In this document: in pieces, positions 33,482 to 43,065 of the stretch
Numbering within the stretch: the first letter of the stretch is position 1
Layout of the letters: every line of letters begins with the position of its first letter
Assembly (NCBI GenBank): GCA_030645295.1
Contig: JAUSMG010000348.1
Span: 1-43,235, forward strand
Direction of reading: 5' to 3'
DNA from: Saprospiraceae bacterium
GTDB lineage: Bacteria > Bacteroidota > Bacteroidia > Chitinophagales > Saprospiraceae
Length of the DNA: 43,235 nucleotides
Made by a program: the position numbers and the translations under genes
Notes under the pieces: model-generated
The model's input: the letters and a program-made list of their open reading frames with translations, nothing else
What the model was told of the DNA's origin: nothing
Databases searched by the model: none

Positions 33482-36217
33482 ATGAAACAAAAACTACTGC
33501 TTCCGCTCCTCGTTTTTTTGGCTGCGCCCATCGCGCTTTTTGCCACGCACAACCGCGCCGGGGAGATTCACATTGAGCAAATCGGTCCGCTCACCATACG
33601 CGCTACCGTCATCACCTGGACAAAAACAAGCAGTGTGAATGCTGACCGTGATACCCTGGAGATCAACTGGGGGGATGGCCAAATTCAAAAGGTGCGCCGC
33701 TCCAATGGTTTCGGCAATCCTCCACAGGGCGTCCCGCTGGCCAACGACATTAAGTACAATATCTATGTTGCCGAACATATGTACGCCGGAGCGGATAGTT
33801 TCGTCATCTCCATGACGGACCAGAATCGTATTGGAGGTATTATCAACGTGAACCCGCCTGCCTCAGACAATATTCCATTTCATATCCAGACTACCTACAT
33901 TTTTCAGGATTCGCAATTTGGAGGCTCCAATACCACCCCTTTACTATTGCAGCCGCCCATCGATAATGCTTGTATTGGCAAGCCTTTCAAACACAATCCG
34001 AATGCTTCTGATCCTGATGGCGACAGTCTTTCGTACGCACTCATCGTGCCGATGCAGGGGCCTGGCGTAGAAGTCCCCAATTATTCATTCCCCAACGAGA
34101 TCATGCCGGGGCTTAACAACGCGTTTCAACTGGACCCGGTCTCTGGCGATATATTATGGCTATCGCCACAAGTTGCGGGCATTTACAATATTGCGTTCAC
34201 CATTATTTCCTGGCGAAAAGGCAGGCTCATTGACATCACCATTCGGGACATGCAGATATTCGTTTCCGCATGCGAAAACAACCCGCCGATAGTAGAAACG
34301 ATCGATAAAATATGCGTGGTGGCTGGTAACACGGTAGATTTTGAAGTTACCGCCACAGATGTCGACAGCACGGATGAGATATTGCTAACTGCCTTGGGCG
34401 CCCCGCTCACATCGCCCTTCAGCCCGGCCACTTTCGATGCACCCACTAGTTGGGGTGAGGCGCCTGTGTCTGGTACATTCAATTGGCTTACCGCCTGCGA
34501 ACACATTTCCAATCAGTCTTACTCCGTAGTTTTCAAGGCTACAGATTCGCTCACAACCCCGCAACTGGCTGATTTGCACACCGTAACCATCAAGGTAGTC
34601 GGTCCTTCACCGGAAGGATTGCTGGCCAATGCCGAACCGGACTTCATCGAGCTCAGTTGGGATAAACCATACAGCTGTGAGGGCGCTGCCAACAATTATT
34701 TCCTCGGGTTTTCCGTGTGGCGACGCGAGGGCAGCAATCCATTTGTGATCGACACCTGCACCCCCGGATTGGCGGGAAAGGGCTACACCCAGTTGATCTC
34801 GGTTACCAAAGCGGTGAAAGACGGGCGATATTATTTTAAGGACAACGAAGTGGAGCCGGGATTCACCTATTGTTACCGGGTTTTGGCAAAATTTGCCCGG
34901 GTTTCAGCGGGCGGTTATCCGTACAATATCGTGGAAAGTCTGGCTTCTGCAGAGGTTTGTGCCCAGCTTCCACGAGACCTGCCGCTCATCACCAATGTAT
35001 CCGTGGAAGCAACGGATGCCTCGGCGGGTAAGATCCGGGTAGCCTGGTCCAAACCCGTTGGAGGCGATCTGGATACGGTAATCAATCACGGCCCATACCG
35101 CTATCAGCTGCTTCGTGCGCCAGGGTTTACGGGCGGGGTGTATACAGCACTGCCCGGCGCATCCTTTGTTTCCAATACTTTTTGGGAGGCCAACGACACC
35201 ATTTATGAATTTGACGAAGGCCTCAATACCGTAGCCGGGCCTTACCATTACAAAGTTGATTTTTATGTGAAAGGGAATGTTTTACACGGCGCTACCCGGG
35301 ACGCTTCTTCGGTCTTTTTGAATGTGGCTTCGACCGACAAAACCAATATTCTTTCCTGGGAGGCCAATGTGCCCTGGACCAACTACGCCTTCAAAATTTT
35401 CCGAAAAAACGACCAGACGGGATTGTTCGCTCCCATCGGGACTTCCGCCACTGACGGCTACGAAGACCGTGGTCTGATCAATGGAAAGGAATACTGTTAC
35501 TATGTGGAAAGTGAAGGGACTTATAGCGTCGGGGGGCTTTTGAACCCATTGTTCAACAAATCTCAGGAGACCTGTGGAACACCCATTGATACGGTGCCGC
35601 CTTGTCCGCCGGTGCTGGCAGTGAGCAACTTATGCGACGATCCAGCGGCCAGTCCCGGGCCACCTTTTCTCAATAACCTTTCCTGGACAAACCCCAACGT
35701 GGCTTGTGGAGGAACCGACGATGCGGTTGGGTACAAAATTTGGTACACCCCGGTTGCAGGCGAACCACTGATGTTGTTGGCCGACCAAGCCGGGGCTACC
35801 AACACAATTTTCGAACATACGCTCGAAAACCAGCTCGCAGGCTGCTATGCTGTTTCTGCCATTGACTCGGTGGGCAACGAAAGTCTGCTCAGCAATCTTT
35901 TTTGTGTGGACAATTGCCCAAACTATGAACTTCCCAACGCCTTTACACCTAACGGCGATGGTGCAAACGACCTTTATACGCCCTTCCCTGGCTGGCGCTT
36001 TATACAAAGCATTGACATGCAGATCTTTAACCGCTGGGGAAACCTCGTTTTCCAGACCACTGATCCAAACATCAGCTGGAATGGCACCAACGAAGGCGGG
36101 AAAGAACTGTCAGAGGGTACTTATTTCTATGTGTGCAAGGTATATGAGAGCCGCGTAGGCGGTGTGGTGTTGAGGCCGGGAGTGTTGAGTGGGTATATTG
36201 AGTTGGTAAGAGGGTAG
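33482..36217 (+). CDS. Gliding-motility-associated C-terminal domain (CHU_C) surface protein
   Basis: 911 residues from the ATG at 33482, where a signal peptide begins (MKQKLLLPLLVFLAAPIALFA). The start of the mature protein, THNRAGEI, and the following PLTIRATVITWTKTSS are typical of large Bacteroidota surface proteins. Then come cadherin/Ig-like modules (ATDVDSTDEILLTALGAPL) and fibronectin-like segments with many Tyr and Cys. The C-terminus NAFTPNGDGANDLYTPF...MQIFNRWGNLVFQTTDPNISWNGT...GTYFYVCKVYE is the CHU_C (type B-like) T9SS signal. The role is probably adhesion or gliding; this is inferred. ATTTACG heptamers follow the stop. Confidence 0.92.
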   Translation: MKQKLLLPLLVFLAAPIALFATHNRAGEIHIEQIGPLTIRATVITWTKTSSVNADRDTLEINWGDGQIQKVRRSNGFGNPPQGVPLANDIKYNIYVAEHMYAGADSFVISMTDQNRIGGIINVNPPASDNIPFHIQTTYIFQDSQFGGSNTTPLLLQPPIDNACIGKPFKHNPNASDPDGDSLSYALIVPMQGPGVEVPNYSFPNEIMPGLNNAFQLDPVSGDILWLSPQVAGIYNIAFTIISWRKGRLIDITIRDMQIFVSACENNPPIVETIDKICVVAGNTVDFEVTATDVDSTDEILLTALGAPLTSPFSPATFDAPTSWGEAPVSGTFNWLTACEHISNQSYSVVFKATDSLTTPQLADLHTVTIKVVGPSPEGLLANAEPDFIELSWDKPYSCEGAANNYFLGFSVWRREGSNPFVIDTCTPGLAGKGYTQLISVTKAVKDGRYYFKDNEVEPGFTYCYRVLAKFARVSAGGYPYNIVESLASAEVCAQLPRDLPLITNVSVEATDASAGKIRVAWSKPVGGDLDTVINHGPYRYQLLRAPGFTGGVYTALPGASFVSNTFWEANDTIYEFDEGLNTVAGPYHYKVDFYVKGNVLHGATRDASSVFLNVASTDKTNILSWEANVPWTNYAFKIFRKNDQTGLFAPIGTSATDGYEDRGLINGKEYCYYVESEGTYSVGGLLNPLFNKSQETCGTPIDTVPPCPPVLAVSNLCDDPAASPGPPFLNNLSWTNPNVACGGTDDAVGYKIWYTPVAGEPLMLLADQAGATNTIFEHTLENQLAGCYAVSAIDSVGNESLLSNLFCVDNCPNYELPNAFTPNGDGANDLYTPFPGWRFIQSIDMQIFNRWGNLVFQTTDPNISWNGTNEGGKELSEGTYFYVCKVYESRVGGVVLRPGVLSGYIELVRG

Positions 36218-36387
36218 GGATTTACGATTTACGATTTTGGATTTACGATTTACGATTTACGATTTTGGATTTACGATTTTGGATTTACGATTTACGATTA
36301 TTTTGATCCGAAAAAGGCATAATTCATCCTTTCTTCCAATCAAAATAATCGTAAATCGTAAATCCAAAATCGTAAATCGTAAATCGA
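36218..36387. repeat. ATTTACG/ATTTTGG heptamer array with inverted return between convergent genes
   Basis: Eleven 7-mers of two types, ATTTACG and ATTTTGG, run from 36220 to 36296. After 35 unique bases, the complement returns (36341-36384: five 7-mers, CGTAAAT and CCAAAAT). 36268-36305 and 36341-36378 are exact reverse complements over 38 bases. The tract fills the gap between two convergent stop codons almost exactly. Confidence 0.93.
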
Positions 36388-38313
36388 TTACCGCTGTACG
36401 ATCAATTTCCGCGTTTTAGCGATCTCTCCGTTGCGTACTTGTACGAAGTACACGCCGTTTGGAAGGCTGCTAACATCAAAAGTGAATTGATTTTCGCCTT
36501 TGGTGAGCGTATTCTGTTGTGTAAGGGCCATTTTACCCGATGGATCAATGATGGTAACGCTAACATTGCCTTCTGCCTCCAGAGGGACTTCCACGGTCAA
36601 TTGCTCCATAGCGGGGTTGGGGAAGAGACCAAAGCCGACGTTCTCAAACACGACATCCAGTGAAATTTCTTCCACCGCACCATCCGTAGAGCCATCAGTA
36701 CGCCATGCGCTCGAGCTTCTGCTGGCTTTGAAGGTGTAGCACTGCGTATTGCTCCATGCGCCATTGTAACCGTACACATATGCCTTGTAATCAGTACCAA
36801 CAGTAGCATTGTTCAGGATGATCAGTTCGTCGGCAGTACCGCCATTTTGTGAGGTCTTTTTCAGCGAGGTGCCCTTATAAAGTTTCAAGTCGTAGTCAAA
36901 AGGCAAAGTGGTCAATTCCACCTTGATATTTTTTTGGCTGCTGGTATTGCCAAACAAGTAATAGTCCTTGTCGGTCGTTGAAGCAATTTGTGCTGTAAAG
37001 GCGGTATTGATCGGGACAGATTTAGCCGTGCTGTTGGTATTGTTAGTCTCGTATTGGTCGGCACAGTTGGATGCGGTAGTGAATTGTGCTGAACCATAGC
37101 TACTCTCCTGGCCATTGCAAATTGCTTTCACCCGATAGTCATAAAGTGTTCCGGTCGTTAAACCATTCAAATTATGCGTAGTGGCGGTGAGGTTGGGCAC
37201 AACAGTATAGTTTAGGTCCGAATTTTTCTTCCATTCAAAAGTATAGGTCGTAGCCCCGCCTACTGCATTCCAATTGCAGGTTGCACTGGTTTGGGTAATG
37301 TTGGTGGCCGTAAGACCAGATGGTGTGCCACAGCCGGAGGGCTCCTGGCAACCCGGTGAGCTGGCCAATGCTATCCGTGCTCCACCAGAGGAGAACAACG
37401 ATTGCATCCGCGTTTTTTGACCTGCCGAGAAAACATTCATGCAGGCATCGTCGGTGTAGTCCATGTAATTCATGAACATATCGCCATTGGGGCCATTGCT
37501 GCAACTGATTTGTGGGAAAGATGGGCAGCCATAGTTTTCGTCGGCCTGGTTTGGCGTATCGCTTGATCCATCTGAACCGGTACATGCACTTCCGTCATCT
37601 CCCCAAATGTGGTAACAGTTGAGCCAGTGGCCCACCTCGTGCGTGGCCGTACGGCCTTTGTCAAAAGGAGGGGTTGCGCCAATGGTGCCGAAATAGGCAT
37701 AGTCGCAAACCACACCATCGGTAGCAGCTGGGCCGCCGGGGAATTGTGCGTAGCCAAGCAAGCCGCCTGAGAGATTGCACACCCAGATGTTGAGGTACTT
37801 GTTGCGGTCCCAGATATCAAGACCACCTGAGGAGTAATACTTTACGTTGTCGTTGGTGCCAAAACCGTTGACCGTAGTTTGGCGGCGTTGGATGCCATTG
37901 GTAGCAGCGCCGTTGGGGTCTTGCGTCGCTATGCAAAAGTTGATCTCGCAGTCCGCCGCAATGCCTTGAAAAGCAGCGGGGGTGTTGCCCTTATCGGCAT
38001 TGGTGCGGCGGAAATCGGCGTTCAAAACATCCAGCTGCGATATGAGCTTCGCATCCGAGAGGTTCTGGGTACTGTTGTAATACACCACATGGAACACGAC
38101 CGGGATGGTGATCACGGCGCGGTCAATGGCCCCGCCGGATTGCGCAAATTGGCGGGTGTGCTCTTCGATGCGTTGGATTTCCTGGAGCATTGCCGGGTTG
38201 TCCAGCAATTGTTGGGCAAGCACTTCTTCTGCAGCGCAGGTTCGGTGCTGGGCAGACGCGTTGAACGCGAGCAGCAAAAATGCAGCAATCGGGGAAAGGA
38301 ATTTTTTAAACAT
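36388..38313 (-). CDS. M43 (pappalysin) zinc metalloprotease with FN3, PPC and T9SS sorting domains
   Basis: 641 residues with a signal peptide (1-21, ending ASAQ). The zinc site is H225-E-V-G-H229-x5-H235 with Glu226 as the base, and the Met-turn is MNYMDY (M283), as in metzincins of family M43. Next come a fibronectin type III domain (~330-415: SGLTATNITQTSATCNW...YDYRVKAIC), a PPC-like beta-sandwich (~420-530: DKDYYLFGNTS...FDYDLKLYKG) and a sorting domain (FGLFPNPAMEQLTV...GVYFVQVRNGE). It is an exported endopeptidase; target unknown. The gene is convergent with the CHU_C gene and divergent from the M1 peptidase gene. Confidence 0.95.
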   Translation of the reverse strand: MFKKFLSPIAAFLLLAFNASAQHRTCAAEEVLAQQLLDNPAMLQEIQRIEEHTRQFAQSGGAIDRAVITIPVVFHVVYYNSTQNLSDAKLISQLDVLNADFRRTNADKGNTPAAFQGIAADCEINFCIATQDPNGAATNGIQRRQTTVNGFGTNDNVKYYSSGGLDIWDRNKYLNIWVCNLSGGLLGYAQFPGGPAATDGVVCDYAYFGTIGATPPFDKGRTATHEVGHWLNCYHIWGDDGSACTGSDGSSDTPNQADENYGCPSFPQISCSNGPNGDMFMNYMDYTDDACMNVFSAGQKTRMQSLFSSGGARIALASSPGCQEPSGCGTPSGLTATNITQTSATCNWNAVGGATTYTFEWKKNSDLNYTVVPNLTATTHNLNGLTTGTLYDYRVKAICNGQESSYGSAQFTTASNCADQYETNNTNSTAKSVPINTAFTAQIASTTDKDYYLFGNTSSQKNIKVELTTLPFDYDLKLYKGTSLKKTSQNGGTADELIILNNATVGTDYKAYVYGYNGAWSNTQCYTFKASRSSSAWRTDGSTDGAVEEISLDVVFENVGFGLFPNPAMEQLTVEVPLEAEGNVSVTIIDPSGKMALTQQNTLTKGENQFTFDVSSLPNGVYFVQVRNGEIAKTRKLIVQR

Positions 38314-38676
38314 GTAATGAAATTAGGTTAAAAAATGAACAGTTTGAGATTGTACGTACGAAGAGTTGTAGGCAGAATGCGAATGGGCCCTATCAAAGGA
38401 TTTTGCTCGATTTGATTTGGCCCAGCGAATTTTCGTGCAGCAAATATATTTTTTTGAAATCCGAGAAAGCGGATAATTTTTGTCAGGGACTGGACAGAAG
38501 TTCAACCGATTTAATCTGAAGTGTTTTGAATTTGCGAATTTAATTCTGCAATGAATTGTCATTTAGTTCTTCCATTGGCTTATTGGTCTTTTTTAACCCC
38601 ATTACCAAATATCATTTGTTGTGTCAAGCGGCATATTCTCCCGTAATTCGCCCTGAATTTTTCAAATACGACCATT
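38314..38676. promoter_or_regulatory. Divergent intergenic region between the M43 and M1 peptidase genes
   Basis: 363 bases without a gene, A+T-rich. On the minus strand TATATTTG (38448-38441) is a -7-like element that would give the M43 mRNA a leader of roughly 120 bases; no matching -33 TTG is seen. On the plus strand TATCATTTG near 38610 is one base off the -7 spacing. No repeat or stable hairpin was recognised. Confidence 0.3.
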
Positions 38677-40590
38677 ATGCTCCGCCAATCACTCGCGATA
38701 CTTGCCTTTTTCGCTGCGGCCAACGCCATGTTGGCCCAAACTTCACTCTTTGTGCCGCGCAATTACCTAAAGTCCTACGAACAAGGCACGCGCAGCTGGG
38801 ACGGGAAGCCCGGCCCTAATTATTGGCAAAACAGATCCGCCTACAATATCAGCGCCAGTATAGACCCTAAAACCCGCAGACTCTCCGGTGAGGAAACCAT
38901 CACTTATTTCAACAACAGCCCCGATACACTAAAAATCGTCCGGTTCAAACTTCAGCACGACCGCTACCGCAAGGGAGTCCAGCGTTCATTTGACGTTGCT
39001 GCAAGTGATGTGAGCGACGAAGGGACCCGCATCGAAAGTCTGACCTTCAACGGCAGGGTAGTGGATGCTAATGACCAAAACCGATCCGCTACTTTTCTCG
39101 ATGTTTCGATCAAAGACACCCCTTTGAAGCCCAGATCTTCGGCAACTTTTTCGGTGCGCTGGTCGTACACTTTACCTGCTGCCAAAGGCTCTGCGCGGGA
39201 ATGCGTATGCGACAGCACCACTTTTTTTGTGCCGTACTGGTATCCGCAAATTGCGGTATACGACGACCTGAATGGCTGGGCCAGTCACCCCTACACCGGG
39301 CAGCAGGAATTCTACCACGACTTTGCCGATTACGATGTGACGATCAAAATGCCCGCAGGATTTCAGGTCTGGGCCACCGGTGAATGGCAGAATGCAAGGG
39401 ATATTCTGAACCCTGAATATTTGTCTCGCTGGGAAAAAGCGCATTCGAGCGCAGCAGTAATTTCGGTTTTTTCGGAAAAGGAATTGAAAGCGGGTTGGGT
39501 TTATCGCAATCCAAAACTTCCCGAAAGTGCCAAGCTTTCGGGAAGTTCAGCTCCTGTCTCCTTCCGCTTCAAAGCCTCCGATGTCCCGGATTTCGCCTTC
39601 GCCGCCAGCGACCATTATAACTGGGATGCAAATTCAGTGGTCGTAGACGACAAAACGGGCCGACGCACCTTTGTCAGCGCGGCCTATAACACGACATCTA
39701 CGGACTACCCACAAGTCGCCAAAATCGCTGCCGATGGAATCCGTTTAATGAGTACCTGGTTGCCAGGTTATCCCTTTCCATATCCTGTTATGACCGTGTT
39801 TAATGGCGACGACGGCATGGAATATCCCATGATGTGCAACGACGTGAGTACAGCCCCACGCTCTCCCATGACGCTTACTATTCATGAAATAAGTCACACT
39901 TATTTCCCCTTTATGATGGGCATCAATGAGCAGGATCACGCCTGGATGGACGAGGGTTGGGCGGCCTTTTTCGATTACCTGCTCTCCGATTCACTTTCCA
40001 ATCACACCGAAGGCGGCGTGCGCGACTACTCCGCCATCGCAGGGACCGAAAATGACGTGCCGCCCATGGTGAAATCGCGCAACCTGACTACGGCGTACCG
40101 CAATGCTTCGTATCAGCGGCCTTCCCAGGCGTATTTTACCTTGCTGGATCTGTTGGGGTACGAAAAATTTCACGCTTGCATGACCGAATACATGAACCGC
40201 TGGAAAGGAAAGCACCCGGCGCCCTTCGATTTTTTCCAGACCTGGAACAACGCTTCCGGACAAAACCTCGACTGGTTCTGGAAACCCTGGTTTTTTGATT
40301 GGGGCTACCCTGACCTTGGTATTCAGGGCGTTATACGCGATGAAGCAGCGAACTGTCAGGTCATTTTGGTGGAACGCAAGGGCAATATCCCGGTGCCCAT
40401 TCATTTGGAAGTAGAGTATGCGGATGGCTCAAAAGAGACTTTCCACCAGACGGCTGCGGTGTGGCGCGATGGTAAGCAGAATGTCCGGGTGGCCTGTACG
40501 GAGGGGAAAACTGTGAAAACTGTCCTGTTGGGGAAAACGACGATTCCGGATGTGGATAGAGGGGATAATAAGTGGGGGAAAAAAGGTTAA
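38677..40590 (+). CDS. M1 family zinc aminopeptidase-like metallopeptidase
   Basis: 637 residues with a signal peptide (1-21, ending MLAQ). The zinc ligands are H403-E404-I-S-H407 and Glu426 (MDEGWAAFF), the M1 HExxH-x18-E set. The exopeptidase loop that is GAMEN in classical members reads GDDGMEYPMM (G380-M-E382), a form common in bacterial relatives. The N-terminal saddle-like beta domain spans ~55-300, and the C-terminal helical part includes FFQTWNNASGQNLDWFWKPWFFDWG. Periplasmic or secreted peptidase. A dispersed palindrome (39515-39547) is read in frame as residues ~280-291. The stop overlaps that of the convergent receptor gene by 4 bases. Confidence 0.93.
   Translation: MLRQSLAILAFFAAANAMLAQTSLFVPRNYLKSYEQGTRSWDGKPGPNYWQNRSAYNISASIDPKTRRLSGEETITYFNNSPDTLKIVRFKLQHDRYRKGVQRSFDVAASDVSDEGTRIESLTFNGRVVDANDQNRSATFLDVSIKDTPLKPRSSATFSVRWSYTLPAAKGSARECVCDSTTFFVPYWYPQIAVYDDLNGWASHPYTGQQEFYHDFADYDVTIKMPAGFQVWATGEWQNARDILNPEYLSRWEKAHSSAAVISVFSEKELKAGWVYRNPKLPESAKLSGSSAPVSFRFKASDVPDFAFAASDHYNWDANSVVVDDKTGRRTFVSAAYNTTSTDYPQVAKIAADGIRLMSTWLPGYPFPYPVMTVFNGDDGMEYPMMCNDVSTAPRSPMTLTIHEISHTYFPFMMGINEQDHAWMDEGWAAFFDYLLSDSLSNHTEGGVRDYSAIAGTENDVPPMVKSRNLTTAYRNASYQRPSQAYFTLLDLLGYEKFHACMTEYMNRWKGKHPAPFDFFQTWNNASGQNLDWFWKPWFFDWGYPDLGIQGVIRDEAANCQVILVERKGNIPVPIHLEVEYADGSKETFHQTAAVWRDGKQNVRVACTEGKTVKTVLLGKTTIPDVDRGDNKWGKKG
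39515..39547. repeat. Dispersed palindrome, copy 3, inside the M1 peptidase gene
   Basis: AACTTCCCGAAAG (39515-39527) and CTTTCGGGAAGTT (39535-39547) are exact reverse complements around 7 bases. They match the arms of copies 1 and 2 and are translated in frame as KLPESAKLSGSS. Confidence 0.85.
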
Positions 40591-42923
40591 AATTCTATTT
40601 TGTAACTCAGATTTGGAATCAATATAGAGGCCAGATCCTTCTCGATGCTATTATTTTTCAGGTTGTACCGGTAACCCTTAAAGTCAGGTTGTCCTGTAAC
40701 ATTCAATATTTTTAAGGCAATTTCACGGGAGCTTTTCTTTTTATTTACTTTGTAACTGGCCGTGAAATGTACATTCAAAGCGGGATCCGCTTGCATTGCA
40801 TAGGCGTTTGTTTCATCATAAACAATATCCTTCGCAATATGCGATGCGGCCTCGTTTACTGGTGAATACCGGTTGCCACCCTGGTATGTAAACCGGGTAT
40901 TCAAACTTAAGGTATTCTGATTGCTTTTGCCCAATTGCCATTCTTTGCCAATTAAAAAGTTGAACACATAATTCCGGTCGAATCTGGTACTTCGCCAAAC
41001 ATGGTCCCCGCCTTTAAACTCCGAATTGAACAACGATGCAGTAAATAAATAGTAGTACCCTTTGGAAATATACTTTTCAAGGGTAAGGTCAAGTCCGAAA
41101 TTTCTGCCTTCCCCCGTGTTTTGTAGCTGCTCGCCAAAAAACAGATCGTTTTGCAGATTAATAAAAGAGAAAGAACTGTCGGCAATTACAGGCACGGAGA
41201 ACAACTGCTGAAAATAGGGTTCGATCTTAAAATGGATCAAGTCGGTGATATTCTGATCATAACTCAGTACAAGGTGATGAGATTTTGTAAAATCAAGGTC
41301 TTTGTTTACGGCAGTTTCCCCGCTTGAAAGCGAATTGTTGAAATAGTAATTCAACTTTTCTAAGCGGCTATGCAATCCATAAGCCAGGCCAATGGATTGA
41401 TTTTTACTTAATTGTTGACGAAACCCAAGTCTAGGTTCAATGGTGTAATGATTGTTTAAAGTGAATAGCTGGCTGTTAATTCCAATATTCATCAATAGTT
41501 TATTGGTCAGGTTAATAGACGAACTGCTATAACCTGAAATTACAGTACTGAATCCACTTGCATTTACAATTTCCTGTGGCGGACTGCCCAATGTCGGGGA
41601 ATTATTTAGCTGTATATCATACATCATACCGGTAAGCAGTATGCCCGTTTTATTCGTGTGCCGGGCACTGAATTTCTTATTGATAAAGGAGGATAAAACA
41701 AAATTCCAGTTTGAATTTGCGATCTGGCTTTGCGGCTGCAGTGATAATTCCTGATTAAGCTTTTCAGTGGTCCAATCTGTACTGGTGGCTGTTGTAGCTA
41801 AGGTCGTTTTCAGATATGCATTATCCTTGAAAAAATACTTGTGGCTAATGCCTGCTACGCCCATATTCTGCTTGATATCATTGTGCTCAATATCGTCAGC
41901 GTACTCCCATTTCGTGATGTCGGTTTCGGCCTTTGCGGCAGCCCCATCTGTCATTCCCATGCCCCATAAAGAGAAGATGCCTGCTTTTTTGGTGGGAAAA
42001 TTCATCTTGAAAGAAAGGTCCTGGTATTTAATGCTGCCTGCATCTTTCGGTAATAAGGGCGCCAATAAAGCAAACGTAGAATAACGGTAATTAAACAGGT
42101 AAGATGATCTGCCTTCTTTTTTGAAAGGGCCTTCCGAGGAGGCATCAATGCCAAGAAGACCAACCTGAAAGGTATGTTCCCGCTTTTGATTATTGCCCGA
42201 TCTCATGGCGATATCAAAAACGCCCGACAATGCATTGTTGAATTCTGCTGGAAATGCCCCGGTAAAGAAATCGGAGTTCGCCAGCATTTGACTGCTTAAC
42301 GCTGTAACGGTGCCCCCTCCCAATGAATTTAAGTCTCCAAAATGACTTGGATTTGGAATTTCTATTCCTTCCATTTTCCATTGCAGAAATTTAGGGGCAT
42401 TGCCCCGTACAATGATTCCGTTTTCCGCGGTATTACTGGCCACACCGGCGAATGAAGACGCTAAGCGGGCAGGGTCGTCAAATCCGCCTGCATAGCGTGT
42501 TGCCTCTTCCACACTCAACATTCTGCTGCTTACAGTGGCCATCGTATTAAGGGCTTGTTCTTTGTTTACACGGGGTTTTACCACAACTTCACCCAGCAAA
42601 GCAGCATTTTCTTTAAGCTGGATGGTCAAAAATGTTTGTTTTGCGGAACTAACGGTTATTTCACGAATAACGGCAGGCTCATAACCGATAAATTTAACCT
42701 GCAGGTCATACCTCCCGACCGGCACATTTGGGATCGAGAAATTTCCTGTAGTGTCGGTTGTTGCGCCAAGAAACGGAGCTGTATTGAGCAAACCTACAGT
42801 GGCGAATGCTACCGGAGCATTGGAAGCATCATCGATAACCGTTCCGCGGATGGTTTGGGTAGGTTGGGCGATCACATGTATCGTAATGAATACAAGGATG
42901 AAAGCAAAAGCAAATCGTATCAT
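40587..42923 (-). CDS. TonB-dependent receptor with carboxypeptidase-regulatory-like domain
   Basis: 778 residues with a signal peptide (1-19). Residues ~24-110 form a CarboxypepD_reg-like domain (IRGTVIDDASNAPVAFATVGLL...GRYDLQVKFIGYEP), then the plug (~130-240: GGFDDPARLASSFAGVASNTAENGIIVRGNAPKFLQWKMEGIEIPNPSHFG) and a beta-barrel ending in ILIPNLSYKIEF. It is smaller than SusC-type receptors and no SusD partner is present, so glycan uptake is not suggested; the substrate is unknown (peptide, metal or other). The upstream gene is a LuxR-type regulator on the same strand. Tail-to-tail overlap of 4 bases with the M1 peptidase. Confidence 0.94.
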   Translation of the reverse strand: MIRFAFAFILVFITIHVIAQPTQTIRGTVIDDASNAPVAFATVGLLNTAPFLGATTDTTGNFSIPNVPVGRYDLQVKFIGYEPAVIREITVSSAKQTFLTIQLKENAALLGEVVVKPRVNKEQALNTMATVSSRMLSVEEATRYAGGFDDPARLASSFAGVASNTAENGIIVRGNAPKFLQWKMEGIEIPNPSHFGDLNSLGGGTVTALSSQMLANSDFFTGAFPAEFNNALSGVFDIAMRSGNNQKREHTFQVGLLGIDASSEGPFKKEGRSSYLFNYRYSTFALLAPLLPKDAGSIKYQDLSFKMNFPTKKAGIFSLWGMGMTDGAAAKAETDITKWEYADDIEHNDIKQNMGVAGISHKYFFKDNAYLKTTLATTATSTDWTTEKLNQELSLQPQSQIANSNWNFVLSSFINKKFSARHTNKTGILLTGMMYDIQLNNSPTLGSPPQEIVNASGFSTVISGYSSSSINLTNKLLMNIGINSQLFTLNNHYTIEPRLGFRQQLSKNQSIGLAYGLHSRLEKLNYYFNNSLSSGETAVNKDLDFTKSHHLVLSYDQNITDLIHFKIEPYFQQLFSVPVIADSSFSFINLQNDLFFGEQLQNTGEGRNFGLDLTLEKYISKGYYYLFTASLFNSEFKGGDHVWRSTRFDRNYVFNFLIGKEWQLGKSNQNTLSLNTRFTYQGGNRYSPVNEAASHIAKDIVYDETNAYAMQADPALNVHFTASYKVNKKKSSREIALKILNVTGQPDFKGYRYNLKNNSIEKDLASILIPNLSYKIEF

Positions 42924-42980
42924 GATTTTAATTTAGAAATTAGAAAGCACAAAAGTCTTTCCAGCTCTAAATGTGTACAA

Positions 42981-42996
42981 TACTGATTTATCAGTA
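42981..42996. promoter_or_regulatory. Short perfect palindrome upstream of the receptor gene
   Basis: TACTGA (42981-42986), TTTA, TCAGTA (42991-42996), in the 142-base gap between the LuxR-type gene and the receptor gene. It might be an operator or a short hairpin; there is no T-run after it on either strand. Nothing else stands out in this gap. Confidence 0.25.
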
Positions 42997-43065
42997 CGCT
43001 CCCATCACGCAGCACAGGTTCCAAAAGATGCGTTTTCAGCCCGGTGAGCATTTTTCAGACACACT

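Noticed and set aside
37879-38331. Plus-strand 150-codon frame near the M43 start.
   Set aside because: Antisense to a clear signal peptide and protease domain, and no recognisable domain in its product.
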